The notes below the pieces were generated by a model. It saw only the letters and a program-made list of their open reading frames with translations, was not told where the DNA came from and ran no database searches. The translations under genes and the position numbers were made by a program. A DNA stretch of 64,000 nucleotides, taken from NCBI RefSeq assembly GCF_004745595.1, contig NZ_SRLH01000002.1, positions 248,001 through 312,000 on the forward strand, read 5' to 3'. Positions 32,341 to 42,619 of the stretch are shown here, piece by piece (the first letter of the stretch is position 1; each line of letters opens with the position of its first letter). The stretch comes from Flavobacterium humi (GTDB lineage: Bacteria > Bacteroidota > Bacteroidia > Flavobacteriales > Flavobacteriaceae).

Positions 32341-33567
32341 ATGGCAAAAATAAAAGTAGCGAATCCGGTTGTAGAACTGGATGGCGATGAAATGACAAGG
32401 ATTATCTGGAGTTTTATCAAGGAACAACTGATCCTTCCTTACCTGGAACTGGACATCAAGTACTACGATCTTGGTATCGAAAGCCGTGAGGCAACGAAAG
32501 ACCAGATCACTATCGATAGTGCTGAAGCAATCAAAAAATACAACGTAGGGATCAAATGCGCCACCATTACCCCGGACGAAGACCGTGTGAAAGAATTCAA
32601 CCTTTCCAAAATGTGGAAATCCCCGAACGGGACAATCCGTAATATTGTAGGCGGAACCGTTTTCCGTGAACCGATCATTATGAGCAACGTCCCACGTTAT
32701 GTACAAGGCTGGACAAAACCAATCGTTATTGGCCGTCATGCTTTTGGGGACCAATACAAAGCGACTGATACGGTAATCAAAGGAAAAGGGAAACTGACGA
32801 TGACTTTCGTTCCTGAAAACGGAGCAGCGGCACAAACATGGGAAGTATATGATTTCGAAGGTGACGGAGTAGCAATGTCTATGTACAACACAGACGAATC
32901 AATCTACGGATTCGCACACTCTTCTTTCCAAATGGCCCTAACCAAAAAATGGCCTTTGTACCTTTCTACCAAAAACACGATCTTAAAAGCCTATGACGGG
33001 CGTTTCAAGGATATTTTCGAAGAAGTGTACCAACAACACTACAAAGCTGATTTCGACAAAAACGGCATGACTTACGAGCACCGCCTAATTGATGACATGG
33101 TAGCATCTGCCATGAAATGGAACGGTGGCTTTGTATGGGCTTGTAAAAACTACGATGGTGACGTTCAGTCAGATACGGTAGCACAAGGATTTGGTTCTTT
33201 AGGACTAATGACTTCCGTATTGGTAACTCCGGACGGAAAAACCGTAGAAGCGGAAGCAGCTCACGGAACCGTTACGCGCCACTACCGCCAGCACCAGCAA
33301 GGCAAGAAAACTTCCACTAACCCGATTGCGTCCATCTTTGCCTGGACAAGAGGTTTGGAGCACAGGGGGAAATTGGACGGAAACCAGGAATTGATCAACT
33401 TCTGCCACAAATTGGAAGAAGTTTGTATCGAAACTGTAGAATCCGGAAAAATGACAAAAGATTTGGCAAGCCTGGTAAAACCGGAAGGCTTAACTGATGT
33501 AGATTTCCTTACTACCGAAGATTTCCTTCAAACATTAAAAGAAAACCTGGATAAGAAATTAGCATAA
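32341..33567 (+). CDS. icd: NADP-dependent isocitrate dehydrogenase, eukaryote-like type
   Basis: Oxidative decarboxylation of isocitrate to 2-oxoglutarate in the TCA cycle. 408 residues, of the homodimeric type shared with eukaryotic cytosolic/mitochondrial NADP-IDH rather than E. coli Icd: [86 protein letters not shown] and [22 protein letters not shown] at 32311 in the same frame overlaps the promoter element; the ATG at 32341 gives the usual N-terminus [15 protein letters not shown]. Confidence 0.94.
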   Translation: MAKIKVANPVVELDGDEMTRIIWSFIKEQLILPYLELDIKYYDLGIESREATKDQITIDSAEAIKKYNVGIKCATITPDEDRVKEFNLSKMWKSPNGTIRNIVGGTVFREPIIMSNVPRYVQGWTKPIVIGRHAFGDQYKATDTVIKGKGKLTMTFVPENGAAAQTWEVYDFEGDGVAMSMYNTDESIYGFAHSSFQMALTKKWPLYLSTKNTILKAYDGRFKDIFEEVYQQHYKADFDKNGMTYEHRLIDDMVASAMKWNGGFVWACKNYDGDVQSDTVAQGFGSLGLMTSVLVTPDGKTVEAEAAHGTVTRHYRQHQQGKKTSTNPIASIFAWTRGLEHRGKLDGNQELINFCHKLEEVCIETVESGKMTKDLASLVKPEGLTDVDFLTTEDFLQTLKENLDKKLA

Positions 33568-33591
33568 TCTTATTCCCAAAATACATGTTTT

Positions 33592-33625
33592 AGAAGACGG
33601 TCAAATTATTGACCGTCTTTTTTTT
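33592..33625 (+). terminator. intrinsic terminator after icd
   Basis: AAGACGGTCAA pairs perfectly with TTGACCGTCTT around a 4-base loop, followed by eight Ts. Confidence 0.9.
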
Positions 33626-33699
33626 AATGAAACCTTAACAAATGTTTTGTAACAAAATACCCATATTTGCGTTCTTACAGAAAAACTAAAATCAAAAAC

Positions 33700-36075
33700 A
33701 TGTCACTTCAGAAAAAGTCGTTCCTATTACTTTTCTTTTTTTTTGGATTATTTATTTCATTCTCTCAGGAAAAATTTACGCTCAGCGGTGTGATTTCAGA
33801 TGCCGCCAACAATGAAACCTTAATTGGGGTAAACATTTTTATCCCCGAAACCAAATCATCGGCCATTACCAACGAATATGGCTTTTATTCAATTACCATC
33901 CCTAAAGGAGATTACACGGTCTTAATCAGTTACCAGGGGTTCCAGGCAATTGAGGAATCCTTTTCTCTTTCGGAAAACACCAAAAAGAATTTCAGCATGA
34001 GCGAAGAAAGCCAAAAGCTCGAAGAAATTGTGGTAACAGCCAAAAACACAGCCAATATCCGGAAACCGGAAATGAGCGTCAACAAAATGTCTATCGGGAC
34101 CATCAAACAGATGCCGGTCGTCCTGGGCGAAGTCGATGTCATCAAATCCTTATTGTTCCTTCCGGGTGTGACCAATGCCGGTGAAGGGCAATCCGGGTTT
34201 AACGTCCGTGGTGGCGGTGCCGACCAAAACCTGATCTTGCTGGATGAGGCCACTATTTTCAATTCTTCCCACTTCTTTGGTTTCTTTTCGGTTTTTAACC
34301 CGGACGCCATAAAGGACCTGAAATTATACAAAGGCGGTATTCCTGCCCGTTTTGGAGGAAGGGCGTCTTCTGTCCTGGATATTTACCAGAAAGACGGAAA
34401 TAGCAACAAATTCAGTATGAACGGTGGTATCGGTTTAATTTCAAGCCGTATTTTGGCAGAAGGCCCAATCGTAAAAGAGAAGGGCTCTTTCCTGATCGGA
34501 GGGCGCGCATCTTACGCACATTTGTTCCTAAAACTGACGGATAACGAAAACAGTGCCTATTTTTATGACCTGAATACCAAATTGAATTACAAACTCAACA
34601 AAAACAACAATTTATACCTTTCGGGCTATTTTGGCCGGGATGTTTTTTCCCTGAACCAGACTTTTGTCAATACATATGGAAACGCCACGTTGAACCTTCG
34701 CTGGAATCATTTGTTCAACGATAAACTGTTTTCAAACCTATCGCTGATTTATAGTGATTATTATTACGGGCTGACATTGGATTTTGCGGGCTTCAACTGG
34801 AATTCAGGAATCAAAAATTATAATTTAAAATACGATTTCAAGCATTATCTTTCGGATAAAATCAAGCTGAATTACGGGGCCAATGCCATTTATTATGATT
34901 TCAACCCGGGAACCATCGAACCTAATAATTCCCAGTCCGGGATCAATTACAGGCAATTGGATAAAAAATATGCTTTTGAACCTGCCTTTTATGTAGATGC
35001 CGAGCAGAACCTGACCGATAAGATTTCTATTTTATATGGCTTACGATACAGCCTTTTTTACCGATTGGGGAGTTCAACCGTGAATTATTATGCCAACAAC
35101 CAGCCTGTCGTATACGATCCTGAGCTTGAAATTTATGAAAAGGCAGAACCGGTTAGTTCGGCATATTTCGGCAAAAATAAGACCATTGCCAGTTTTGATA
35201 ACCTGGAACCGCGATTTTCCATTTCGTATGAATTGAATCCTAACCAGTCCATAAAAGCAAGCTACAACAGGATGGTCCAGTACCTGCAACTGGTTTCCAA
35301 CACGGCCTCGCCTACTCCTTTGGATGTCTGGACACCAAGCGATAATTACATCAAGCCTCAAATTGCCGATCAGGTTGCGGTAGGTTATTTTAGTAATTTT
35401 AAGGACGATGCCTATACGCTCGAAATTGAAAGTTTTTACAAGAAAGTCAAAAACCGCATGGATTATATAGACGGCGCCGACCTGATTGCCAACGAAGCCA
35501 TCGAACAAGTCATACTCAACGGCCAGATGCGGTCTTACGGTCTGGAACTGATGATTCGGAAAAACTCTGGAAAACTAAACGGCTGGGTTGCCTATACGAT
35601 TTCACGTTCACAACAGCAAACACCCGGAAGGACTCCTGGAGAAGTGGGCATAAACAATGGTGATTGGTATCGTTCGGCCTATGACAAAACCCATAACCTG
35701 GTCGTGACCGGATCTTATAAATACACTAAAAAATGGACTTTTGGAGCCAATTTTACTTTGCAATCAGGACAACCTGTTACGTATCCAAACGGGCAGTATG
35801 TATACCAAGGCATTACGATCCCGAGTTATGGCGAGCGTAACGGAGCCAGCCTTCCGATGTACCATCATTTGGATGTTTCCGCTACTTATATCCCTAAACC
35901 GGACAAAAACAAAGGCTGGCAAAGCGAGTGGGTATTCAGTATTTACAACTTGTACAGCCGGAAAAACGCCGCTTCTATCGCCTTCAGGCAAAATGCAGAC
36001 ACAGGCGTAAACGAAGCAGTCAAGTTATCCATTTTTGGAATGGTCCCATCAGTATCTTATAATTTTAAATTTTAA
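33700..36075 (+). CDS. TonB-dependent outer-membrane receptor with carboxypeptidase-like N-domain
   Basis: A 791-residue receptor: signal peptide (about residues 1-24, ending SFSQ), a CarbopepD_reg_2-like beta domain (FTLSGVISDAANNETLIGVNIFIPE to GDYTVLISYQGF), a plug domain (IKSLLFLPGVTNAGEGQSGFNVRGGGADQNLILLDEA) and a beta barrel to the end (VPSVSYNFKF with terminal Phe). It imports a ligand using TonB energy. A DUF4249 lipoprotein follows 5 bases after the stop, a frequent Bacteroidota pairing analogous to SusC/SusD. Ligand unknown. A TTG 33 bases upstream is rejected in favour of the ATG before the signal peptide. Confidence 0.9.
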   Translation: MSLQKKSFLLLFFFFGLFISFSQEKFTLSGVISDAANNETLIGVNIFIPETKSSAITNEYGFYSITIPKGDYTVLISYQGFQAIEESFSLSENTKKNFSMSEESQKLEEIVVTAKNTANIRKPEMSVNKMSIGTIKQMPVVLGEVDVIKSLLFLPGVTNAGEGQSGFNVRGGGADQNLILLDEATIFNSSHFFGFFSVFNPDAIKDLKLYKGGIPARFGGRASSVLDIYQKDGNSNKFSMNGGIGLISSRILAEGPIVKEKGSFLIGGRASYAHLFLKLTDNENSAYFYDLNTKLNYKLNKNNNLYLSGYFGRDVFSLNQTFVNTYGNATLNLRWNHLFNDKLFSNLSLIYSDYYYGLTLDFAGFNWNSGIKNYNLKYDFKHYLSDKIKLNYGANAIYYDFNPGTIEPNNSQSGINYRQLDKKYAFEPAFYVDAEQNLTDKISILYGLRYSLFYRLGSSTVNYYANNQPVVYDPELEIYEKAEPVSSAYFGKNKTIASFDNLEPRFSISYELNPNQSIKASYNRMVQYLQLVSNTASPTPLDVWTPSDNYIKPQIADQVAVGYFSNFKDDAYTLEIESFYKKVKNRMDYIDGADLIANEAIEQVILNGQMRSYGLELMIRKNSGKLNGWVAYTISRSQQQTPGRTPGEVGINNGDWYRSAYDKTHNLVVTGSYKYTKKWTFGANFTLQSGQPVTYPNGQYVYQGITIPSYGERNGASLPMYHHLDVSATYIPKPDKNKGWQSEWVFSIYNLYSRKNAASIAFRQNADTGVNEAVKLSIFGMVPSVSYNFKF

Positions 36076-36080
36076 TCCGC

Positions 36081-36905
36081 ATGAAAAATATCCTCACTTA
36101 TAGTATTGCAATTATAGCCTCCATTTTCTTCATGAGTTGCGAAGATGTTGTCAATGTTGATTTAGACACGGCTCCTCCCAAGTTAGTCATTGACGCTGCC
36201 ATAAAATGGGAAAAAGGGACTTCCGGGAACGAGCAGAAAATAAAGCTGACCACTACTACCGGTTTTTACAACTCCACAATCCCGTCAGTTTCGGGTGCGA
36301 CTGTTTTTATAACCAACAGTTCCAATACAGTATTCAATTTTATCGAAACACCAAACACTGGAGAATATATTTGCACGAATTTCATTCCTGTAATTAACGA
36401 GAATTATACTTTGACGGTAATCCATGACGGGCAAACCTATACGGCTACCGACAAATTATATGCATCGCCAGATATTGACAACATTGAGCAAGGTGTTTTC
36501 CCAGGCATTGGAGAAGACCAGATACAGGTAAAATTTTATTATCAGGACAATGGTGCTGAAGATAATTTCTACTTACTTGGGTTCAAGAACAGCAATATTG
36601 CTTTCCCGGAATATGGCGTGGCCCCTGATGAATTCTTTCAAGGAAACCAAATGTTCGGTTTTTATACCGATGAAGACCTGAAGCCTAATGATGTCCTGGA
36701 TTTAAGTTTACAAGGCATTTCTGAGCGCTACAGCAACTATATGACCAAACTTCTTAATATAGCCGGGACCAACGAAGGCAATCCGTTTACCGCCCCACCC
36801 GCAACTTTAAGGGGGAATATCATCAACCAGACCAGCAAGGCCAATTTCCCTTTAGGGTATTTCAGTTTGGGGGAAGTCGATACCGATACCTACGTAGTAC
36901 AATAA
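36081..36905 (+). CDS. DUF4249 lipoprotein, partner of the TonB receptor
   Basis: A 274-residue outer-membrane lipoprotein with lipobox FMSC (about residues 17-20). The pattern CEDVVNVDLDTAPPKLVIDAAI, VSGATVFITNSSNTVFNF and GEYICTNFIPVINENYTLTVIHDGQTYTATD is typical of DUF4249. Such proteins are found almost only downstream of TonB-dependent receptors and are thought to sit at the cell surface as a lid or ligand-binding partner. It begins 5 bases after the receptor gene and ends at a strong terminator. Confidence 0.85.
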   Translation: MKNILTYSIAIIASIFFMSCEDVVNVDLDTAPPKLVIDAAIKWEKGTSGNEQKIKLTTTTGFYNSTIPSVSGATVFITNSSNTVFNFIETPNTGEYICTNFIPVINENYTLTVIHDGQTYTATDKLYASPDIDNIEQGVFPGIGEDQIQVKFYYQDNGAEDNFYLLGFKNSNIAFPEYGVAPDEFFQGNQMFGFYTDEDLKPNDVLDLSLQGISERYSNYMTKLLNIAGTNEGNPFTAPPATLRGNIINQTSKANFPLGYFSLGEVDTDTYVVQ

Positions 36906-36913
36906 CACAAAAC

Positions 36914-36947
36914 AAAAAAACACCACAGGAAAAGTGGTGTTTTTTTT
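36914..36947. terminator. bidirectional intrinsic terminator
   Basis: AAAAACACCAC pairs with GTGGTGTTTTT (7-base loop) flanked by A and T tracts, between the convergent DUF4249 gene and the giant Ig-repeat gene. Confidence 0.85.
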
Positions 36948-36961
36948 ATATTGAAAGGCTA

Positions 36962-39900
36962 TTATCTTTTTAAAGAGAAATGCGATTTGAATGTTTTTTC
37001 TTCCTGATTCTCCAGATATTGTATCGTAAACCAATAATCTGTAGAAGGTAAATCCTGTCCGTTAAACGTTCCGTCCCAGCCGCTACCTTCCGGTTTTATC
37101 ATCTTGAGCAATTTTCCATACCTATCAAAAATATGGATTTCTGCATTTTGCTGATCACGTAAAGACCATACATTCCAGGTGTCATGGTACCCATCGGCAT
37201 TAGGAGTAAAAAAGTGCGGGTAATCAATGGTGATAATATTCCTGATCGTAACATCGGTACATCCGTTTTCATCATGGACAGTAACGTAATGCTCACCCGG
37301 AGAAACATTCATAAAGACATTGCTTTGCTGAAACACGCCATTATCCAGGCTGTACCAATACGATCCGGTACCTTGCACTTGGATGGTTATGGTCTGATTG
37401 TCTTCAAAATAATGGCTGACTACATACGTGACGTCGCTTTCCAGTGCAGGATATGCCGGCATTACCGATGTAATTGCTGTTATAGAACAATTTGCGGCAT
37501 TGGTAACCGTCAAAGTATACGTACCTATCTGATTGGCTTCATATGTACTGGATGTCCCTACCAGGGATCCGTTAAAATACCATTCAAATGAAAGCCCCAG
37601 AGGATTTAAGCCACTATTCAGTATCGCGGTGCCTATCGGATTGTTAGTCGAAACATCGATACACAATACTCCGGTATTCATGTCCGGTTTGGGAATATCA
37701 AGAATCGTAACCGTGGCCTCCCGGATCAATTCGGGACAACCGCCCGCTGACTGTATCTTATAATAAACAGTATAGGTTCCAGGAGTACTCAAGCTTGGCG
37801 TTATGGCACCCGTTACACTATCAATTGACAATCCTACAGGAATTGAAGAGTATGTTCCACCGGTTGTTCCGGTTTGGGTTACATTTACCTGGCCAGTTTG
37901 TGAAACGCAAAACGGATTTGCTCCGTAAGAAATCGTTGCAGTAGGACCATTGAGGATCGTAACCGAAGCCGATACGCTTGCATATGCAGCACATCCGCCG
38001 GAAGCGGCAACATGGTAAGTAACCTGATACGTTCCCGGAGTACTCGCGCTAGGCAAAATCGCTCCCGTATTTGGGTTGATGCTTAATCCTGTTAAAGGGT
38101 TAACCGTATAGTTTCCGCCTGGTGTTCCTGTAAAATTAACAGGTTGCGAAGTGGATTCGGTAACACAAAAAGGCCCGCTATAAGAGATTGTTGCCGAAGG
38201 TTTCGGGGTTACATTTACCATTACGCTTTGTGTTACAGCATTGGGGCATCCTCCGTTTATAACATTCACCAAAGCAAATGTAGTGGTTGCTGTTAAGGCT
38301 GAAGTAATAGTAAGTACGCCGGAAGCCGGAATAACACCCGAAGAGGCATTTGAATTTACAGTATAGTTTACTGTTGCTCCCGGTGTCCCTGTTATTTGAA
38401 TGTTTACAATATCTCCCGAGCATATCACGGAAGCTCCTGTATTTGAAATAGTTGCTGTTGGCACGGCTAATACGGTAACAACTACGGTATCAAAACATCC
38501 GTTACCATTTGTATAAGTAACCGTAGTAGTCCCGGCTGAAACCCCTGTAACCAAACCTGCGTTATTTATTGTTGCTATGGCTGTATTGGCCGAAACCCAG
38601 GCATTGGAAACTGCCGGAGTCCCCGGTCCTGTCAATTGCGTTGTGGCATTCATACAAACTGTCAAAGTTCCCGAAATGGCCGGTAGCGGATTGACAGTTA
38701 CCGTTGCGTTTGCCAAACATCCGTTACTGTTAGTATACGTAATTGTCGTGGTTCCTGCTGAAATGCCCAATACTAAACCTGACCCGTTTACGGTTGCTAT
38801 GCTAGTATTGGAAGAAATCCAGGCATTGGAAACTGCCGGTGTTCCGGAACCCGCTAATTGTGTTGTCTGCCCTTGACAAACCGATAACGTTCCGCTTATA
38901 ATAGGCAAAGCATTAACCGTTACTGTTATGGTGTTGGAACAACCGTTAGTATCTAAATACGTAATGGTAGTATTTCCGGCCGATACACCGCTTACCAAAC
39001 CATTGCTATCTACAGTAGCAACGGCATTATTGCCCGATATCCACGGATTTACAGAAGCAGGAGTTCCCGAACCTGTCAGTGGAAGGGTTTGATTGACACA
39101 AACTACATTGGAACCCGAAATAGCCGGCGCGGTATATACTGTAAATAGCACAGAAACGATACAACCTTGCGAATTAGTATACGATATTGTTGAAATCCCT
39201 TGTGAAACAGCTGAAACCAATCCGCTTGTATTTACTGTTGCCACTGCCGGATTGGAAGAATTCCAGGCATTTGTTGCCGGGTTTTCCGATATTGTCAATT
39301 GCGATGTTGAATTGATGCAAGTGGATAAAGTCCCGCCTATCGTTGGAAGCCCATGCACAGTTACAGTTGCCGTAGCCGGGCATCCGTTGGCACCTAAATA
39401 GGTAATTACAGCTGTTCCGCCTGAAATCCCTGTAACCAATCCCGCATTATTTACTGTTGCAATCCCGGTATTATCTGAAGACCATGCCGTAGGAACAGCT
39501 GGTGCCCCTGAACCGGATAGTTGTGTTGTCGAACCCTGGCATAAGGATAAAGTCCCGCTAATGACCGGCAAAGGATTAATCGTTACCGTAGCACTTCCCG
39601 ATTGCGGAAAAACACAAGTAGGAGCTGTTGTAGCACTGGCACTGATTAGGTTATAAGTAAAAGTTCCCGGAACAGCCGTAGGCACGTTAATGGAAACACT
39701 ATTTCCTGTTGTGGTGATACTTTGGTTTGTACCACCATTTACGTTATACACAAAAGTATAGGGTGCGTTGCCTCCGCTTCCTGTAAAAGTGATTTGTGGC
39801 GAAGTGCCACCCTGGCAAGCATTCGGTGTGACCAAAATCCCTGAAGTTATCTGTTGGTTTACCACAATGGTTGCACCATTTGTTAATGGCTGGCTGCAAT

Positions 39901-41254
39901 TAGGAGGGTTTGAATCTGTAATATTCGATAGCGTAATTTGGTTTGAACCGATAGGAAGCCCTGGCAAATTTACCTGCTGTTGCCCGGAATTATCCAAAGT
40001 AACTGTTTGCGAAGCACCGCTGTTTACACTATAAGTAATCACGGCATTGGGTAAACCCGAAAATGTAGCTACAGCCACATCTCCTTCACAAATAGGCGAA
40101 TTTGTAGTTACTGTAGGAATGCTTACGGTTGAAACATTTACACTCACGGTCTCATTTTCGGTTTGAGAACACACCACAATATTATTGGCATCCAATACCT
40201 TAGAATTAACTAAAGCATATGTCATATTTCCGGTTACAGCTCCGGTTATCTGGAATGATCCGGCAGTATTGAGCACAATAGATTGGATGGAGCCCCCATT
40301 TACCATATATTCTACAGTTGCCCCGGGAGTTCCGGAAAATGTGACCGTTACATTCTGCCCAGAGCATACTTGTGTATCTGAAATAGAAACAGTGGCATTC
40401 GGTACAGGATAAACCCTCAGGTTGAAATCTATAATAGTATAACAGCCCGATATATTGTTTACGACTTTGGCATATATTTTTTGCGGATTCCCTCCAGTAT
40501 TGGAGATAATATTAGGTAGCGGTGATATTCCGTCGATAGCATTGGCGAAAGTAGTATAAAAGGAAATCGTATTGGCTACCAAATTCGAATTGATCTGGCT
40601 TCTCACCGGATTAAGGTCAAAAATCCCCACATTTGGAGTATTGCTGCAGGTTTTCAAATCCGGAATCTGATTCGCTGTCGGCGGTGTTGGGAAAGCCCCT
40701 CCATTTGCCGTGGCAGTTCCTGTCCATTGAATTTCAAAACCTCCGTCACCCACCGGCCTATCTATGACAATGTAGTAAAACTGGCCTGCCGTTACATTGA
40801 TATACCTTACGTAGCTGTCGCCATTTCCAGGATTAGCAACCCCGGGGCCAACTGATGATACCGTACCGGTCAAACTCATTCCTGTATGATTGTTGGGTGC
40901 ATTGAGTTGTTGTGGGTTTGACGTGGCGCATCGGATAGGACTTCCCAAACTGGAACATCCCTGGTTGGCTCCAAAAACCCAAAAATCATAATCTACCCAA
41001 ATGTGGGTATCATTCGGGATCAAATCGAAACCTAAAGTCCCTGATTGTACTATATTTATCTTAAGCCAAATAGAATTGTGTTCAAATCCGCCGCATCCGG
41101 CAACTTCCTGGCTATTTCCAATACCACTGGCATTTGAACTGAAATTTCCATTACCGCATACCACAATTGCGTTCACACAATCGTTAGGCTCGTTTTGTGC
41201 CGTTATTGAATTGATAAAAAGTAATGCTAAAAATAATACTAAACTCTTTTTCAT
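36962..41254 (-). CDS. giant Ig-repeat surface protein with T9SS type B sorting domain
   Basis: A 1430-residue secreted protein. Signal peptide 1-20 (ending ITAQ); a conserved N-terminal domain (NDCVNAIVVCGNGNF to GFEIQWTG, about 24-180) seen in flavobacterial adhesins; several beta-sandwich repeats; five Ig-like BIG_2-type repeats of about 74 residues at 561-930 (ISGTLSxCxGxTTQLxGSGTPA...ATVNxxGLVxGxSAGTTTITY...GC); further beta repeats; and a C-terminal CHU_C/type B sorting domain (FFTPNADGYHDTWNV to TFKSHFSLKR). It should be exported by the type IX system and attached to the surface, possibly as an adhesin. It is a single-gene unit; the 615 bases before it hold no gene. Confidence 0.88.
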   Translation of the reverse strand: MKKSLVLFLALLFINSITAQNEPNDCVNAIVVCGNGNFSSNASGIGNSQEVAGCGGFEHNSIWLKINIVQSGTLGFDLIPNDTHIWVDYDFWVFGANQGCSSLGSPIRCATSNPQQLNAPNNHTGMSLTGTVSSVGPGVANPGNGDSYVRYINVTAGQFYYIVIDRPVGDGGFEIQWTGTATANGGAFPTPPTANQIPDLKTCSNTPNVGIFDLNPVRSQINSNLVANTISFYTTFANAIDGISPLPNIISNTGGNPQKIYAKVVNNISGCYTIIDFNLRVYPVPNATVSISDTQVCSGQNVTVTFSGTPGATVEYMVNGGSIQSIVLNTAGSFQITGAVTGNMTYALVNSKVLDANNIVVCSQTENETVSVNVSTVSIPTVTTNSPICEGDVAVATFSGLPNAVITYSVNSGASQTVTLDNSGQQQVNLPGLPIGSNQITLSNITDSNPPNCSQPLTNGATIVVNQQITSGILVTPNACQGGTSPQITFTGSGGNAPYTFVYNVNGGTNQSITTTGNSVSINVPTAVPGTFTYNLISASATTAPTCVFPQSGSATVTINPLPVISGTLSLCQGSTTQLSGSGAPAVPTAWSSDNTGIATVNNAGLVTGISGGTAVITYLGANGCPATATVTVHGLPTIGGTLSTCINSTSQLTISENPATNAWNSSNPAVATVNTSGLVSAVSQGISTISYTNSQGCIVSVLFTVYTAPAISGSNVVCVNQTLPLTGSGTPASVNPWISGNNAVATVDSNGLVSGVSAGNTTITYLDTNGCSNTITVTVNALPIISGTLSVCQGQTTQLAGSGTPAVSNAWISSNTSIATVNGSGLVLGISAGTTTITYTNSNGCLANATVTVNPLPAISGTLTVCMNATTQLTGPGTPAVSNAWVSANTAIATINNAGLVTGVSAGTTTVTYTNGNGCFDTVVVTVLAVPTATISNTGASVICSGDIVNIQITGTPGATVNYTVNSNASSGVIPASGVLTITSALTATTTFALVNVINGGCPNAVTQSVMVNVTPKPSATISYSGPFCVTESTSQPVNFTGTPGGNYTVNPLTGLSINPNTGAILPSASTPGTYQVTYHVAASGGCAAYASVSASVTILNGPTATISYGANPFCVSQTGQVNVTQTGTTGGTYSSIPVGLSIDSVTGAITPSLSTPGTYTVYYKIQSAGGCPELIREATVTILDIPKPDMNTGVLCIDVSTNNPIGTAILNSGLNPLGLSFEWYFNGSLVGTSSTYEANQIGTYTLTVTNAANCSITAITSVMPAYPALESDVTYVVSHYFEDNQTITIQVQGTGSYWYSLDNGVFQQSNVFMNVSPGEHYVTVHDENGCTDVTIRNIITIDYPHFFTPNADGYHDTWNVWSLRDQQNAEIHIFDRYGKLLKMIKPEGSGWDGTFNGQDLPSTDYWFTIQYLENQEEKTFKSHFSLKR
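38465..39574 (-). repeat. five ~222-bp repeats coding for Ig-like domains
   Basis: In the giant Ig-repeat gene, five tandem units of about 74 codons encode domains sharing SGTL-C-TTQL-SGTPA-W-S-N-IATVN-GLV-G-SAG-T-ITY-N-GC. Units 4 and 5 are the most alike. The units carry two cysteines each at fixed spacing. Confidence 0.85.
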
Positions 41255-41315
41255 TTAATCAGGTTTTAGGGCATGCACCAATTCACAGAAGGGAACCGGT
41301 TTTAAAATGTAATTT

Positions 41316-41349
41316 AAATCCTTCGTGCAGGTAACAGCACGAAGGATTT
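41316..41349. repeat. perfect 13-bp inverted repeat
   Basis: AAATCCTTCGTGC, an 8-base loop, then GCACGAAGGATTT. It lies 62 bases upstream of the ATG of the giant Ig-repeat gene. No T tract follows on either strand, so it is not a typical terminator; it may be a 5'-leader RNA hairpin or a protein-binding site. Confidence 0.75.
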
Positions 41350-41493
41350 CACAATTAAAAAAAACAAATAAACAACGTAACCAATTTTATTATTTAGCCT
41401 TAACCGGCTTACACTATCGATTCTTTTTACCTGCTTTTCTTGTGATGGTCCGCAGTGGCCCAATAGTGTTTTATGAGGTTGAAAATAAGTATA

Positions 41494-41507
41494 TATACTA
41501 TAGTATA
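41494..41507. promoter_or_regulatory. 14-bp perfect palindrome TATACTATAGTATA
   Basis: An uninterrupted 14-base palindrome within gene-free DNA, preceded by a shorter palindrome GTATATATAC. It could be a dimeric regulator site, or chance in AT-rich DNA. Confidence 0.35.
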
Positions 41508-41795
41508 AAGAAGCATATCTTTTAAGTTTACTGAATTTTAAAAGCAAAAAAATAAGTGTAATTAATTGATTATCAATATATTGTATTGAAAAACATCCAA
41601 ATAACGCACAATTAGGCGAATCAAGCAATTTTGTAGGTATTTCGCTTCTTTTTACACATTGCAGGTGGTTTCGGAAAAGAATTTCCAGGTAGTAATAACT
41701 CTAAAAATAACAGGGAAAATTGAAATCAGTATCTTTTTAATCATACTGTACAAAAAGTGATATTTATAACTTTTTGTTTTTATTTTTCCTGATCC

Positions 41796-41830
41796 AAAAA
41801 AAAGCCGGCTTTTGATAAAACCGGCTTTTT
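41796..41830 (-). terminator. intrinsic terminator after the tail-collar-like gene
   Basis: AAAAAGCCGG pairs with CCGGCTTTTT (12-base loop), with an A tract that becomes a T tract on the minus strand. It lies about 40 bases past the stop. Confidence 0.85.
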
Positions 41831-41869
41831 ATATCTTAAAATTTAAAAGTTTGATACAATGCTGTGAGC

Positions 41870-42619
41870 TTATTGCCCTAAATAAATAAAGCCGTTTAAC
41901 GCAAGATAAGGATCCTGTACCGACAAATTTTGCTGGGTAACCCCGCCATTGATCGAAGATGTGGTATGGCTATGTGCACCCGCACTTGTCGTGCTGTTTG
42001 TATTGGAACCGGAAGCCAAGAAAGACTGCCCCAGGATATTTAACAAAACCGCCGTTGGATTACCGGACAGGTGGGTATGAGCCCCATCTGTACTGGTGGT
42101 CAAGGTCACATTTGGCAACTGGTTCTGATTGATTGTTACCGAAGCGTTCCCTCCGGTTGTATTTAAAGTTTTCGTACCGCTGGCCCCTACAATGCCTCTA
42201 TCGGAAAGATTAGGCAGGTTAGCACCAATGCCGAGAGCGGTTGCAGCTGCCTGTTGCGTGGCAGTCAGAGAGCTTTTGAGACGTCCATCCAGTAAAATCC
42301 AGCCATTATGGTCAACTCCCTGGAATCCGTATTTTACATCACCAAAATTATATACCTGTGTTGCCAAACCATACCAGGAACTTCCATTGTAACAATAATA
42401 TAGATTGGTACTGGTAAGATAAACCAATTGCCCTGCCCTGTTCCCGGAAGAAGGCAAAACGCTTACCTGTGGAATTGCGATACCGGCATCGATGGTTGGA
42501 GAAGCGGGATTGGCAACCCGAACATCTAAGGTCGCCTGAGGATTGGCAGTACCTATCCCAACCTGGGCTTTTGCAAAGCATGAGATAAGGACAAACATAA
42601 GGAGTAGTTTTCTTTTCAT
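41870..42619 (-). CDS. secreted protein with phage tail-collar-like domain
   Basis: A 249-residue protein with a signal peptide (1-18, ending AKAQ), then VGIGTANPQATLDVR, the flavobacterial surface-protein N-motif. A second part contains GDVKYGFQGVDHNGWILLDGR and LGIGANLPNLSDRGIVG, the core of a phage tail-collar/receptor-binding domain, and the C-terminus has paired His motifs (DGAHTHLSG, AGAHSHTTSS) and ends PYLALNGFIYLG, also typical of tail-collar proteins. No phage genes are nearby. It is probably a host-encoded extracellular protein using a phage-type trimeric fold. Function unknown. Confidence 0.75.
   Translation of the reverse strand: MKRKLLLMFVLISCFAKAQVGIGTANPQATLDVRVANPASPTIDAGIAIPQVSVLPSSGNRAGQLVYLTSTNLYYCYNGSSWYGLATQVYNFGDVKYGFQGVDHNGWILLDGRLKSSLTATQQAAATALGIGANLPNLSDRGIVGASGTKTLNTTGGNASVTINQNQLPNVTLTTSTDGAHTHLSGNPTAVLLNILGQSFLASGSNTNSTTSAGAHSHTTSSINGGVTQQNLSVQDPYLALNGFIYLGQ

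Larger units (their letters stand above)
41255..41795. other. gene-free AT-rich gap with hairpin and palindrome
   Basis: About 540 bases between the start of the giant Ig-repeat gene and the terminator of the tail-collar-like gene. Frames on both strands (up to 104 codons) have unlikely composition and no start context. It contains the hairpin at 41316-41349 and the palindrome at 41494-41507. No tRNA or known RNA recognised. Confidence 0.5.

Noticed and set aside
41314..41628. 104-codon minus-strand frame in the gap before the giant Ig gene
   Set aside because: Runs through the perfect hairpin, composition is not protein-like and no promoter or homologous motif is visible.
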